The notes under the pieces: model-generated
Database searches by the model: none
What the model was told of the DNA's origin: nothing
What the model saw: only the letters and a program-made list of their open reading frames with translations
Program-made: the position numbers and the translations under genes
In this document: positions 49,935 through 59,329 of the stretch, one piece after another
Layout: every line of letters begins with the position of its first letter
Numbering within the stretch: position 1 is the first letter of the stretch
Source: Edaphobacter modestus
GTDB lineage: Bacteria > Acidobacteriota > Terriglobia > Terriglobales > Acidobacteriaceae
Assembly (NCBI RefSeq): GCF_004217555.1
Contig: NZ_SHKW01000001.1
Location: 5,704,001 to 5,768,000 of the forward strand
DNA: 64,000 bases
Direction of reading: 5' to 3'

Positions 49935-52799
49935 GTGACTCGTAAACTTTATTTCTTATTTCTCTTAGCCCTTGTGGCGTTTCCTGTGGATTCTTTCGGC
50001 CAGGCGAACGCTATCGACGCTGCAGTCAATGGATATGTGCTCGATTCATCGAAGAGTTCTATTACTGGATCCCATATCACTCTCACCAATATCGGTACCG
50101 GCATCTCGCAAGAGACCAGCACGGATGCGAACGGTTACTACCGATTTCCTCTGGTGCATGTCGGCACTTATCGTTTGGAGGCGGTGGCAGACGGATTCCA
50201 GAAAACCACCCAAGAGGGAATCATCCTTAACGTGGGCCAGGAGGCTCGAATCGATATTGCTCTTTCGGTTGGAAGCACTTCTCAAACTGTTGAAGTGGAG
50301 GCCGGAGCCAATATTATGGATACGGGTACCTCGACCATTGGGGCAGTGCTCGATCAGCATGAGATTGAAAATCTTCCGATCGCATCCCGTAATCTGTTCA
50401 ACTATCTTCTCCTTTCGCCTGGCGTGATCGGCATGCCGACGAGCACCTTTTCTACGACGCAGTTCACTTTTGGCGGTACAGAGAGGTCGCAATGGAATCT
50501 GGATGGTTTGGACAATACGCAACATGGATCCAATCGTCAGATCCGTTTGATTATCGTCACTCCTGAGGCGGTGGCGCAGACCCAGACGCTCTCGAACGGA
50601 TATTCCGCGGAGTTTGGGCGCGCGGCCGGCGGACAGATCAATGTCCTTCTCAAATCCGGAACCAATCAGTATCACGGATCGGCTCTCGGGCAGTGGCGCC
50701 CTCTCGACCTTCAGGCAATCCCAACCCTGGCGACTGCACAACCCAACCGGAGCTGGTGGGACGTCGCGTTCACCCTTGGCGGTCCTATTATTAAGGACAA
50801 GCTCTTCTTCTTTGGTCAGTTTGAGAACAACCCCTATACGCTTCCAAATCCGATTACGATTACTCCCGCAAATGCAGCAGCGTTGGGATTGGCCGCCAAT
50901 CAAATTGGAACGGCTCCCTTCGGCGAGACGTATCGCACTCTGGTAGGTAAGGTGGACTTCAATCTGAATGCGAAGAACAGCGGATATGTTCGCTATGCCC
51001 GCTTTACCAACCAGCAACCGAATAATGCGAGCGGACTCAGCATTGTCGATCGAGGCTCGCACTACACCGATCACCAGAATGGCGGCGGCGTGCAGCTGGC
51101 GACCGTCCTCTCGGATCGGTTGCTGAACGAACTGCGCTTTGGTGTGATTCAGCGTGACACGGGGAACTTTCCGTTGGCCAACGCGTCGCAATATGGAAAT
51201 GCCTTGGTCAACATCAGCAGCGTAGCGAATATCGGATATAGCCCGCTTACGACGACGACGACGACAGAGCGCAGCTCCAGCGTGCTCGATAATATGACCT
51301 GGACGCGGGGACGTCACACCTTTAAGTTCGGTGGTGAATACGATCACGAACTCTTTGCCAATCTCTCCGGCACCGCCCCAACGTTTACGTTCAGCGGTCT
51401 TGCCGCACAAAATAGCCGCCCGGCGGTGAGTTCTCTCAACCAGTTCCTCAACACGACCTCCGGGGCCACCGATCCGGCGACCGGCAAACCTTATACGTAT
51501 ACCTTCCTCACAACGTACGGCGGGACCCCGAATATCCGTATTGCATTCAACTTCCTGAATTTCTTCGCTCAGGACGAGATTCGTTTCAGTCAGAACTTCA
51601 GCCTCAACGTCGGCGCTCGCTACGAAGCGATCTTGTTTCCCACCTTCGACGCTCAAGCACCCTATCCGTTATCGCGTAGTATTCCCAACGATTACACAGA
51701 CATTGCTCCGCGCATTGGGATGACCTGGTCACCTTTTGGCAACAGTAAGACGGTGGTTCACGCTGCTTACGGAATGTACTATGACGTTCCTGGTCTCGGC
51801 ACCTTTTACAATGCTGCTCAGGTCAACGGGCATCGCCTTCTCTCCTATCAGGTGGCTGGCGGAACTACTGGAGCGCCGGTATTTCCCAACACCCCCGATC
51901 TTAGCGGCTCTGCCTTCCAGGTAAAACCGAGTATCACCGCCTTCGATCCCAACTTTCACAATGCATATCAGCATCAGGCTAATCTGCAAGTTCAACAGGA
52001 TCTCGGACGTAATTATCAGCTGACGGTCGGATATCAGTTCGCAGGCATGAAGCATGGACTCTATTACACCGACACGAACCTCACCCCGACTGGAAACACG
52101 CTGGCCGATGGTCGTCCGATCTTCGCGGGAACGGCCAACAGACCGAATACGAACTTCGGAGCGATCAATCTTATCCGGAGTGGTGCCAACACCAACTTCA
52201 ATGGGGGATTCCTTACCCTGCAGAAACGCATCTCGCACGGGCTGGAGTTTACCGTCAACTACATGTACTCGCATGCCCTGGCCGACAATATCGGTGAGGG
52301 GGGCAGCGTCAGCGATCCCACCAATCTCCGACGCGATTATGGCAATGCCGACAACGACACGCGACATAATCTGGTGATTCAGGGGATCTATCAACCCTCG
52401 GTTGCTGCTCATTCGTGGCACTGGCTCAATGGCTTCGAGTTGTCTTCGATGACCTTTATAAACTCCGGTTATCCGATCAACCCTATCGCAGGCACCGACC
52501 TTAACCAGGACGGCGTGATCAATGACCGGCCGCTCTTCGTAAGCCGAAACAGCTTGCGGGGCAGCGGCCTCTCTCAAGAGGATGCTCAGATCAAACGTTA
52601 CTTCAACTTCGGCGAACGCTACCATCTGGCGGCATTTGCTCAGGCTGAAAATCTGTTGAACACCAACAACCTGAACTGCAATACCACCACCGGTTGTACA
52701 GGAGCCGTCATCAACACGGTCAATGCGAGCAACTTCCTGAGTGAACAATCGGCTCGCACTTCGCGCAACATGCAATTCGGAATGAGTCTGAAGTTCTAA
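49935..52799 (+). CDS. TonB-dependent receptor-like outer-membrane protein (Oar type) 3
   Basis: 954 aa from GTG 49935 (GGAGAG 8 bases upstream). Signal peptide (LYFLFLLALVAFPVDSFG), carboxypeptidase-regulatory-like domain (VNGYVLDSSKSSITGSHITLTNIGTG), plug (LPIASRNLFNYLLLSPGV, NLDGLDNTQHGSNRQIRL) and a barrel ending NMQFGMSLKF. It is shorter than receptors 1 and 2. It lies in a set with a membrane regulator upstream and two exported proteins downstream (DUF218 and a zinc hydrolase), which hints at uptake of a phosphorylated or nucleotide-like substrate; this is inference. Confidence 0.9.
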   Translation: MTRKLYFLFLLALVAFPVDSFGQANAIDAAVNGYVLDSSKSSITGSHITLTNIGTGISQETSTDANGYYRFPLVHVGTYRLEAVADGFQKTTQEGIILNVGQEARIDIALSVGSTSQTVEVEAGANIMDTGTSTIGAVLDQHEIENLPIASRNLFNYLLLSPGVIGMPTSTFSTTQFTFGGTERSQWNLDGLDNTQHGSNRQIRLIIVTPEAVAQTQTLSNGYSAEFGRAAGGQINVLLKSGTNQYHGSALGQWRPLDLQAIPTLATAQPNRSWWDVAFTLGGPIIKDKLFFFGQFENNPYTLPNPITITPANAAALGLAANQIGTAPFGETYRTLVGKVDFNLNAKNSGYVRYARFTNQQPNNASGLSIVDRGSHYTDHQNGGGVQLATVLSDRLLNELRFGVIQRDTGNFPLANASQYGNALVNISSVANIGYSPLTTTTTTERSSSVLDNMTWTRGRHTFKFGGEYDHELFANLSGTAPTFTFSGLAAQNSRPAVSSLNQFLNTTSGATDPATGKPYTYTFLTTYGGTPNIRIAFNFLNFFAQDEIRFSQNFSLNVGARYEAILFPTFDAQAPYPLSRSIPNDYTDIAPRIGMTWSPFGNSKTVVHAAYGMYYDVPGLGTFYNAAQVNGHRLLSYQVAGGTTGAPVFPNTPDLSGSAFQVKPSITAFDPNFHNAYQHQANLQVQQDLGRNYQLTVGYQFAGMKHGLYYTDTNLTPTGNTLADGRPIFAGTANRPNTNFGAINLIRSGANTNFNGGFLTLQKRISHGLEFTVNYMYSHALADNIGEGGSVSDPTNLRRDYGNADNDTRHNLVIQGIYQPSVAAHSWHWLNGFELSSMTFINSGYPINPIAGTDLNQDGVINDRPLFVSRNSLRGSGLSQEDAQIKRYFNFGERYHLAAFAQAENLLNTNNLNCNTTTGCTGAVINTVNASNFLSEQSARTSRNMQFGMSLKF

Positions 52800-52820
52800 G
52801 ACTCACGAACCTGACACGAC

Positions 52821-52859
52821 GCAGAAGGCCGGACCTATGTTCATGCTCCGGCCTTCTGC
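52821..52859 (+). terminator. Hairpin after receptor gene 3
   Basis: 13-bp perfect stem GCAGAAGGCCGGA/TCCGGCCTTCTGC with a 13-base loop; no U-run, so it may only attenuate or protect the RNA. Confidence 0.55.
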
Positions 52860-52904
52860 ACGATCCCTGGCCAGCCCTCTATTGATCTCCGGGAGATTTT
52901 TCTC

Positions 52905-54164
52905 ATGCAGTTTCGTCCCTTTGCGCAGTCCGCTGTAGCGGCAGCGTTTCTTGTTCTTGGTCATGTTGGATTTGCCCAGGTTGTTCCAGGACCTCTGCAA
53001 TTGCAACATGCGGTTCAGGATAAGAACTTCTATCTGTTGTCAGCGATCGAAAACGATCCGAAGGTGCGTTCCGCGCTTCTGGCAGACAAGGATCTTTCCG
53101 AGATAAGCGCGGAGCGTAAGCAATATCTTGCCCTGGCGCTTCGGTCGTGCAAAGGAGATGCCGTTTGCACGACGAGAAGTCTCCTCTGGACAGAAGAAGA
53201 GATCCGTATCGTCTCGTTCGCCCTCGAACGGCTTTACCGCGAGGATGCATCGCTGCGAGAGCTAGTTAACAGGGATCTCCGTCCGAGCGGAGCCTATGTT
53301 CTCTATCAAAGCCAAAATGGAGAGGCTCTCCTGGCCAACGCGTGGGAGATTTGCGCGCGAGGGATCAACAACATCATTGCGGTCTATGGGCAGGGAGGAG
53401 CCCCTCGGTATCCTCTGATTGATTCCATCTCCTTCGATGTGAAGTCGTCCGAATTTCAGCAGAAGATCACCACCATGGCTCAGAGTCTTTCTACCGAGAC
53501 TCCCAACTCTGAGTTCTTCTTTTCTCCTTCGCTTCAGGCGGCGTTGCAACTGCTGGCTATGAACCGTCGGGACGAAGCAGGCAGGGAAGAGCCCATGGAG
53601 ACGGAAGGAAATGCGGCCGCCATCAAGACAATTCCAAGTATTCAGTGGAGCAAATATCCGTACTCTGTGATCGTCGTCCCAGGAGCGGGACCAGGTGATC
53701 CGAATACAGCTCTCTCCGAGGCATGCAGACGTCGTACGGCCCTTGCAGCGGAGGCCTATCACGCAGGAAAAGCGCCGTTCATCCTCGTCTCCGGAGGGTA
53801 TGTGCATCCCTCTCAAACTCGCTTCGCTGAGGCGCTCGAGATGAAGAAGGCTCTCCTGGCCGACTACCACGTTCCGGAGACGGCGATTCTGATCGATCCT
53901 CATGCCCGACACACTACGACGAATATGAGAAACGCGGCGAGAGAGATCTATCGCTACAAGATGCCGATGGAGAAGTCTGCGCTCGTGATTAGCGACACGG
54001 GACAAATCTCCAGCATCGCAAGCCACGCCTTTGCGTACCGCTGCTTGAAAGAGATGGGGTACCTTCCCTACAAGATTCTCGACCATCCATCCGATACGAG
54101 TCTCGTCGTTCTTCCTGAAATTGAATCGCTGCAGCAGGACCCTTTGGATCCTCTCGACCCGTAG
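52905..54164 (+). CDS. Exported DUF218/YdcF-like protein
   Basis: 419 aa. Signal peptide ends near GFAQV. The N-terminal half (about 25-240) is of unknown type. The C-terminal half (about 250-400) is the DUF218 (ElyC/SanA/YdcF) fold: YSVIVVPGAGPGDPNTALSEACRRRTALAAEAYHAGKAPFILVSGGYVHPSQTRFAEA, then HARHTTTNMRNAAREIY. Members bind nucleotide-type or envelope lipid-linked substrates; no activity is established for this version. It is 105 bases after receptor 3, with a hairpin between them. Confidence 0.87.
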   Translation: MQFRPFAQSAVAAAFLVLGHVGFAQVVPGPLQLQHAVQDKNFYLLSAIENDPKVRSALLADKDLSEISAERKQYLALALRSCKGDAVCTTRSLLWTEEEIRIVSFALERLYREDASLRELVNRDLRPSGAYVLYQSQNGEALLANAWEICARGINNIIAVYGQGGAPRYPLIDSISFDVKSSEFQQKITTMAQSLSTETPNSEFFFSPSLQAALQLLAMNRRDEAGREEPMETEGNAAAIKTIPSIQWSKYPYSVIVVPGAGPGDPNTALSEACRRRTALAAEAYHAGKAPFILVSGGYVHPSQTRFAEALEMKKALLADYHVPETAILIDPHARHTTTNMRNAAREIYRYKMPMEKSALVISDTGQISSIASHAFAYRCLKEMGYLPYKILDHPSDTSLVVLPEIESLQQDPLDPLDP

Positions 54165-54289
54165 CCCACAACCACGTGCGATTGCTTCTTTGTGCAACCG
54201 CCAGATGTGAGAGACCTTCGACCCAACAATACATAACTTCTGCCGAATGGTGAGTGCTGTTACCAGGCCACGAGATTGGAGCCGAAAGA

Positions 54290-55303
54290 ATGAACCGCAG
54301 ATCGTCCACCGCAGCTTTGTTGATAGCCATGCTTTGCCTCCCGGAGGCCGCATATCCCTGGGGCGTCCGTGCGCACTCCGTGATCGACCATACCGCGGTC
54401 GATACGTTGCCCGAGGACGGCCCGATGTTTCTTAAAAAATATGCGGACTATATTGCTGGTTCAGCAAGCATTCCTGATACGTGGCGTGTGGCCTCAGAGC
54501 CTTTTTCGAAGATCGAAGAGGATCCCAACCATGGTTGGTTTCGTGAGCAGTTCGCCTTTATGAAAGTAGTTCCTCGCTCGCGTTATGAGTTTGTGCTGGA
54601 GTTGTATCGCGAGTATCTCCGCATTGAAAAAACCGATCCCGAAGATGCCAAACGAATGAATGTACGCTGGACCGGCACGTTGCCTTATGCAGCTGCTGAA
54701 GTCTACGGACATCTGGTTGCAGATATGAGGCTTCTCCGAAGAGAGCGTGCCGCGGGTAGGGATACAGCCTTTTTGGAGCAAACCTGCGCATTTTATGTGG
54801 CGTGGATGGGCCACTATATCGGTGACGGAGCGCAGCCATTGCACGACACGATTCATCATGATGGCTGGCAGGGGCCAGATCCGAAGGGATATACTCGTGA
54901 TCCCAAGATCCATGGACGCTTCGAATCAGCTTATGTGGAAGCCATCGCTCTTACCGAACAGGACATCGCCCCCCGAATTGGAAAGCCCGGCCATCTGCAG
55001 GGCGACGTATTCGATTTAGTTCTGGCTCATCTTGATGAAGCTGGCGACAATGTTGAGGCAATCTACAAACTCGACAAGCGCGGAGCTTTTAGTGACGCAC
55101 ACGACCAGGAGGCGCGAGAGATGGTTTACAGTCGAACGGCCGCTGGCGCCCGAATGCTCCGCGACCTAGTGTACCGGGCATGGCTTGAAAGCGCACTTCC
55201 GCAAGCTCCAGGCAAGCCGAACCCAATCGATCTGAATAATCCGCTCTACAATCCGGAGACCGGTTCCGCTCCTGCCGGAGTATCGCCTGAAGTGGTTAAA
55301 TAG
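54290..55303 (+). CDS. Exported S1/P1-nuclease or phospholipase-C-type zinc hydrolase
   Basis: 337 aa from ATG 54290 (GGAG upstream). After the signal peptide the mature chain would begin WGVRAHSVIDH, where the free N-terminal Trp and the His are zinc ligands in this family. Further ligand-like positions are Asp in SIPDTWR, His in EDPNHGWFRE, HxxxD in YGHLVADM and HxxxD in GHYIGDGAQPLH. The pattern fits the trinuclear zinc fold shared by S1/P1 nuclease and bacterial phospholipase C. It should hydrolyse phosphodiester bonds outside the cytoplasm. It lies 125 bases after the DUF218 gene. Confidence 0.85.
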   Translation: MNRRSSTAALLIAMLCLPEAAYPWGVRAHSVIDHTAVDTLPEDGPMFLKKYADYIAGSASIPDTWRVASEPFSKIEEDPNHGWFREQFAFMKVVPRSRYEFVLELYREYLRIEKTDPEDAKRMNVRWTGTLPYAAAEVYGHLVADMRLLRRERAAGRDTAFLEQTCAFYVAWMGHYIGDGAQPLHDTIHHDGWQGPDPKGYTRDPKIHGRFESAYVEAIALTEQDIAPRIGKPGHLQGDVFDLVLAHLDEAGDNVEAIYKLDKRGAFSDAHDQEAREMVYSRTAAGARMLRDLVYRAWLESALPQAPGKPNPIDLNNPLYNPETGSAPAGVSPEVVK

Positions 55304-55341
55304 GGCTTCATCGAACGCGGCCCGGAGGATTTGAGGGTGCG

Positions 55342-55490
55342 GTGCCTGGCATCCTCATCCTCCGAGCAATTCGATTCTGGCTCGTCCTTTTTATGGCAGG
55401 TTTGTTTCTCAGTAGCGTCACGGCCTTTCCGCTAAAGACCGAACTGCATTGGCTGTTATCTATTCTCGAGACCCCGCCCGTACGACGAAT
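55342..55490 (+). pseudogene. Truncated N-terminal fragment of a small membrane protein
   Basis: The N terminus (ILILRAIRFWLVLFMAGLFLSSVTAFPLKTELHWLLSIL) is like the first membrane segment of a family of small integral membrane proteins that normally continue with more helices. After about residue 47 the frame turns into Arg/Pro-rich sequence that reads as shadow of the convergent LysR gene. It is a gene cut off by the LysR region, not a complete protein. The GTG start has no strong RBS. Confidence 0.4.
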
Positions 55491-55557
55491 CGCTAAAGTC
55501 ACCCACCTGCTTAAGGGAAGCCCTGCACCACACAGGGCGTTTCCAGCTAACTATCCA

Positions 55558-56493
55558 TCATCTGCCGGAAACCGTCTTCGGAACGCGAGGCATGGCTGTG
55601 AGAGCTTCGAGGAAAAGGTCAACCGTGCTCTTGCCAGGCAGGCTCTTTTGCCGCGATCGCCGCAGGATTGCGATGCGCCATCTCGGTGGGCGGGGGGCTT
55701 GATTACTGATCTTGAGCGATAGTATCCGACGCGAGCCTGCAAGCGATCGCGCCAGCGCGGAGGGCACAACCGCGACTCCCAGACTATTCTCGACGAACTG
55801 CAGCGCGGTCTGTACGTCACTGACCTCGAATACTGTATTCCGCTTGATGTGGTGCTCCGCGAACATCTGATCCACCACCCTCCGAAGAGCTCGATCCGGC
55901 GTAAGGTCTACAAACGTCCCCTGGGCAAGAGCTTCCAGGCGAACGCTCTTTGCTGACCGCTGAGGGTGATGCAACGGACAGATTGCCACCAGCGAATCCT
56001 GAGCGTAAGGAATGACCTGCAACCCTGGCCACTCGGTTCTGTTCACAAGAGCATGGAAGCTCAGATCGACATCGCCGGAGCCGACCAGCGCGGGGATGGA
56101 AACGGTACTGAGAGCTCGAACCGCTATCTCCACCTCTGGGTAGGCCGCGCGGAATCGCTTGAGAAGAAGCGGCAACTCAAGATAGGGACCGAGGCTCTGC
56201 AGGATGCCCAGATGCAGCCGACCGCGAACAACGCCGTCCTGAGAGCGGACTGCCGTGATTCCGGACTCGAGTGCCGTGAGTGTGGCACGGGCGTGTTCCA
56301 GGAATAATCTGCCTGTCTCGGTCAGGGCGACCCTGCGGGTCGTGCGCTCAACGAGCCGCGATCCGAGTTCCAGCTCCAGTTCCTTGATGGATGCAGAGAG
56401 TCCCGATTGCACGATGTGCATCCGTTGCGCTGCCCGGGTGAAGCTGCCCTCTTCCGAAAGAGCGACGAAGTGCTGAAGGTGACGTATTTCCAT
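55558..56493 (-). CDS. LysR-family regulator near the FMN reductase
   Basis: 311 aa. MEIRHLQHFVALSEEGSFTRAAQRMHIVQSGLSASIKELELELGSRLVERTTRRVALTETG is the winged helix; the effector domain begins GRLHLGILQSLGPYLELPLLLKRF. It is divergent from the FMN reductase gene, and a palindrome lies in the 139-base gap. By family rule it should control that operon in response to a small molecule such as a quinone or aromatic. Confidence 0.93.
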   Translation of the reverse strand: MEIRHLQHFVALSEEGSFTRAAQRMHIVQSGLSASIKELELELGSRLVERTTRRVALTETGRLFLEHARATLTALESGITAVRSQDGVVRGRLHLGILQSLGPYLELPLLLKRFRAAYPEVEIAVRALSTVSIPALVGSGDVDLSFHALVNRTEWPGLQVIPYAQDSLVAICPLHHPQRSAKSVRLEALAQGTFVDLTPDRALRRVVDQMFAEHHIKRNTVFEVSDVQTALQFVENSLGVAVVPSALARSLAGSRRILSLKISNQAPRPPRWRIAILRRSRQKSLPGKSTVDLFLEALTAMPRVPKTVSGR

Positions 56494-56526
56494 AGCGATC
56501 GATCAATCCTATTCATCATCATTACA

Positions 56527-56539
56527 GATATCTCATATC
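56527..56539. promoter_or_regulatory. Palindrome in the LysR/FMN reductase intergenic region
   Basis: GATAT-CTC-ATATC, perfect 5-bp arms. It is AT-rich and lies centrally between the divergent starts; a LysR site is plausible. Confidence 0.4.
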
Positions 56540-56632
56540 AGAATCTTTTGTTTTACGCCTGAATCGATCAGAGCTAGGCTTCTTAATGTGAGCTGTCAAT
56601 CGCTGACGGCAGGAACCAGGAGGTCATTTGTG

Positions 56633-57208
56633 ATGAGCGAGGCAGGAGAGACGGTACGGATCGTCGGCATTTCAGGCAGCTTGCGGAGGGTGTCCTTCAG
56701 CACCGCGCTGCTGAAGGTTCTTGCGGAGAGAGCGGCGCCTGCGATCGATCTCGAGGTCGTTACTCTCGAAGACATTCCGTTTTACAACGAAGATCTCGAC
56801 ATCGATCCGGCAATCCCCGCAGTGGCGGCGCTCAAAAGAAAGGTCACTGAAAGTGATGGGGTCCTCATCTCCACGCCCGAGTACAACCATGGCATTCCCG
56901 GCGTGCTTAAGAACACGCTTGATTGGCTCTCTCGCCCGGTCTTCGAATCCTGTTTCAAAGGCAAGCCGGTCTCGATCATCAGCTCCTCCAAGGCATTCAC
57001 CGGCGGCGTCCGGGCCCAGTATCAACTGCGGGAGACGTTGATCTCGATGCACGCGCATCTCGTGATGGGACCTGAGGTCGTGGTGGGCGGGGTGTACCGG
57101 CACTTTTCAGATGAGATCTACACGGACGAGGCCGGGCTCCTGTTCATGCTCAAGTCGCTCGAACGATTGAGAGAGACTGTCGTCGGCCGTCGTGTGATGG
57201 TGGTGTGA
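56633..57208 (+). CDS. NADPH-dependent FMN reductase / azo- or quinone-reductase type flavoprotein
   Basis: 191 aa from ATG 56633 (AGGAGG at 56618-56623). Flavodoxin-like: VRIVGISGSLRRVSFSTALLKVL (FMN phosphate loop), then LISTPEYNHGIPGVLKNTLDWLSRP, the family signature. It reduces FMN, quinones or azo compounds with NADPH in the cytosol. The next gene starts inside its stop codon region (GTGTGA), so the two are coupled. Control by the divergent LysR protein is likely. Confidence 0.93.
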   Translation: MSEAGETVRIVGISGSLRRVSFSTALLKVLAERAAPAIDLEVVTLEDIPFYNEDLDIDPAIPAVAALKRKVTESDGVLISTPEYNHGIPGVLKNTLDWLSRPVFESCFKGKPVSIISSSKAFTGGVRAQYQLRETLISMHAHLVMGPEVVVGGVYRHFSDEIYTDEAGLLFMLKSLERLRETVVGRRVMVV

Positions 57209-58128
57209 GCGGGCGGATCTTCGCTCGGTTGGTTCTCTGTGCGATGTTGGGTTCGAGTCTTCTTCGGCAGCCGGTGCTGGCACAGACGCACGTCGCGGAG
57301 CCACCGGTGAATCTCGGAGATACGAACTTTCTCGATGGCATCGCGGGCCCCGGCTATGTGCTCGAACAGATTGCCGACGGGGGTCACGATGGAAAAATCG
57401 TCGGGGCGAGCGGGAACGCTGTTCCTGGGACAGGTTCGGTGAACAGCATCAGTGGGCTGACACACCTCGCGTGGCTATCGCATAAGCGCATCGCCGGCGG
57501 TTGGTACGGAGTGGAGGTTGTGGGCGCCGCGGCTGACGTCGATGCCGGTGCACAGGGAAGGGCGGGCGGTGTCGGCGCCCTGACGGTCAGCCCCTTTATC
57601 CTGCAATGGACGGAACATCGCTTCCTTCACATGCCGGTAGAACAACGTGTGACCCTGGATTTTCAATTGCCGGTCGGCGGCTACAGCCGGAGCTCGGGAG
57701 TCAACATCGGAAGCAACACCTTTGCGGTTAATCCCTACTATGCGATCACGGCGCATCCGACGAAACGGATTGAGACGAGCTGGCGGGTACACTATCTTTG
57801 GAATTCGACGAACAATGCTCCGCCCCTGAGCACGGGAGCCAGCTCCACGCAGGCAGGACAGGCGATCCACTTCAATGCCACGGCCGGCTATAACATCTAC
57901 AAAGGTCTCTGGATCGGACCCAACGCCTACTTCCTCTCGCAGATTACCGACGGCCGGGTCAACGGCGTCTCCGTTCCCGATTCACCGGAACGAGTAGCTG
58001 CCATCGGCCCGGGCATGGTTTGGAACAGGCATAAATGGTTCTTCTATGCGAACGAGTACCAGGAGTTCGGCGCGCGAAACCGGGCTACCGGCCAAAAGTT
58101 AGTCCTCCGTGTAGAAAAGGTCTTTTGA
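57205..58128 (+). CDS. Outer-membrane protein of the SphA/phenol-meta-pathway type
   Basis: 307 aa from GTG 57205. Signal peptide (LVLCAMLGSSLLRQPVLAQ), then beta-rich sequence like the MetA-pathway-of-phenol-degradation (PF13557) outer-membrane transporters: LPVGGYSRSSGVNIGSNTFAVNPYYAITAHPTKRIETSWRVHYLWN and WIGPNAYFLSQITDGRVNG, ending VLRVEKVF. Members are assumed to pass aromatics or similar solutes; evidence is thin. Coupling to a quinone/azo reductase fits aromatic compound handling. Confidence 0.82.
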   Translation: MSGRIFARLVLCAMLGSSLLRQPVLAQTHVAEPPVNLGDTNFLDGIAGPGYVLEQIADGGHDGKIVGASGNAVPGTGSVNSISGLTHLAWLSHKRIAGGWYGVEVVGAAADVDAGAQGRAGGVGALTVSPFILQWTEHRFLHMPVEQRVTLDFQLPVGGYSRSSGVNIGSNTFAVNPYYAITAHPTKRIETSWRVHYLWNSTNNAPPLSTGASSTQAGQAIHFNATAGYNIYKGLWIGPNAYFLSQITDGRVNGVSVPDSPERVAAIGPGMVWNRHKWFFYANEYQEFGARNRATGQKLVLRVEKVF

Positions 58129-58398
58129 ACTGTGGTGCCTCCCCTGAAGGAGAGACCGCTGTTGAAGAAAGCTAGGCGCGTTCTAGCGAGTTGCCGGAAA
58201 CTGAAAAGAAAGATTGGCTTTAGATGGGTGATCAGAAAGCTGAACCAATAAAGGTGATGATGATCAGCTTACTGCGCGCTTTATTAAAAAGGGGATTCAA
58301 CCGCCTGCTTAATAACGCTTTATGTAGCTCAATGTGGTAAAAGTGTCAGATTTTTCAATCTCACCCTTCAATATCTGCTGTAAGTCACTGATTATATT
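58129..58398 (+). other. Gene-free stretch before the tRNA-Glu fragment
   Basis: 270 bases, visibly more A/T-rich than the neighbouring genes. It has no convincing gene or terminator and probably marks one border of acquired DNA. Confidence 0.5.
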
Positions 58399-58446
58399 TG
58401 GCGTCCCCGACGGGATTCGAACCCGTGTTATCGCCGTGAAAGCGAG
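58399..58446 (-). tRNA. tRNA-Glu(TTC) 3' fragment, likely attachment-site remnant
   Basis: On the minus strand the sequence from anticodon loop (TTTCAC), variable and T arms (ACGGGTTCGAATCCCGT) to acceptor 3' strand GGGGACG and CCA matches tRNA-Glu. The 5' acceptor strand, the D arm and the regular 5' side of the anticodon stem are absent; just upstream comes unrelated DNA. A fragment running exactly to the CCA end is what site-specific integration into a tRNA gene leaves behind. Confidence 0.85.
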
Positions 58447-58509
58447 TCTGGGGTACTTTTACCTCATTTGTCTGGTTTTGCATGCATTTGCAAATCCACA
58501 GTAAAGACA

Positions 58510-58806
58510 GTGGTTGTAAGCGGACTCAGTGAAGATGAGATCGCTTTTTATGATGCTTTAGCGGACAATCGAAGTGCCCGCGATGTCATGGGCGAACCCG
58601 CATTGCGGTTGATCGCACATGAGTTGGTGCAGGATATTCGCAACAATATCACCGTGGATTGGGCGCATCGGGAACCAGCACGTGCGGACATCCTTCGGCG
58701 AGTCAAACGTATTCTCCGCAAATACGGATACCCACCGGATCTTCAGGATGCTGCGGTTCAGAATGTGCTCCAGCAGGCCGAGGCGATGTCCGCGGAGATC
58801 GCTTGA
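58510..58806 (+). pseudogene. hsdR C-terminal fragment (type I restriction enzyme)
   Basis: Encodes VSGLSEDEIAFYDALADN, then ELVQDIRNNITVDWAHREPARADILRRVKRILRKYGYPPD, the conserved C-terminal end of type I restriction subunit R. All upstream domains (nuclease, helicase) are missing, and homology begins shortly after the tRNA-Glu fragment. It is a truncated remnant without a plausible own start. Confidence 0.8.
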
Positions 58807-58889
58807 TCGCCCACATAAAGGCGAGCCGTTGACCTATCGATCGTCGGGGTCACGCCCGAATGTACATTGCGGAGCTATAAGGTGTTGGA

Positions 58890-59184
58890 TAAGCGAGGCG
58901 AAGGCGATCATCGGACGCGGCACACGGCTTTGCGATGGGGAAGGACTACTTCAGGATCTACGATTTCGTGAAGGCGTACCGTCTGGACTTCGTGCTGGCT
59001 CACTACGTCAGCGTCGGGGTCGAGGAAAAAGCTCACACCCCTGTTACGGCTCAGGTATCACAACTCCATCTCCGACGCGTTGGCCGATTTGGGACAACCG
59101 GAGGAGATAGGTCACATCTTCTCTGGTTTCCAGCAATACCTCTATCAAAATGAGCCTTCTGCTCACACCAAACTTTACGGCTAA
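58890..59184 (+). pseudogene. Second restriction-subunit debris (hsdR internal fragment and further piece)
   Basis: Encodes AIIGRGTRLCDG then, after a one-base insertion near 58937, GKDYFRIYDFVKAY, together the helicase motif VI region of HsdR. From 59041 an open frame gives LLRLRYHNSISDALADLG and continues to a stop at 59182-59184 (HTKLYG), probably also of restriction-modification origin, less sure. These internal pieces lie downstream of the C-terminal fragment, so the order is scrambled, or two gene copies decayed here. Confidence 0.6.
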
Positions 59185-59329
59185 GGCAACAATTTATTCT
59201 TGACCACTGGAAGATAGGCGATTTGGGATCATCATCGAAGGGCGACTTTTGTCGCCACTGGTCCATAAATCGTGAGCGCTACGCGAACCACATCTTGTGG
59301 ATGGCGGTTTGGTGGATCATTCTTACGGT

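Noticed and set aside
58399..58446. Complete tRNA reading of the tRNA-Glu-like stretch
   Set aside because: The 5' acceptor strand, D arm and proper 5' anticodon stem are missing; only the 3' part can be supported.
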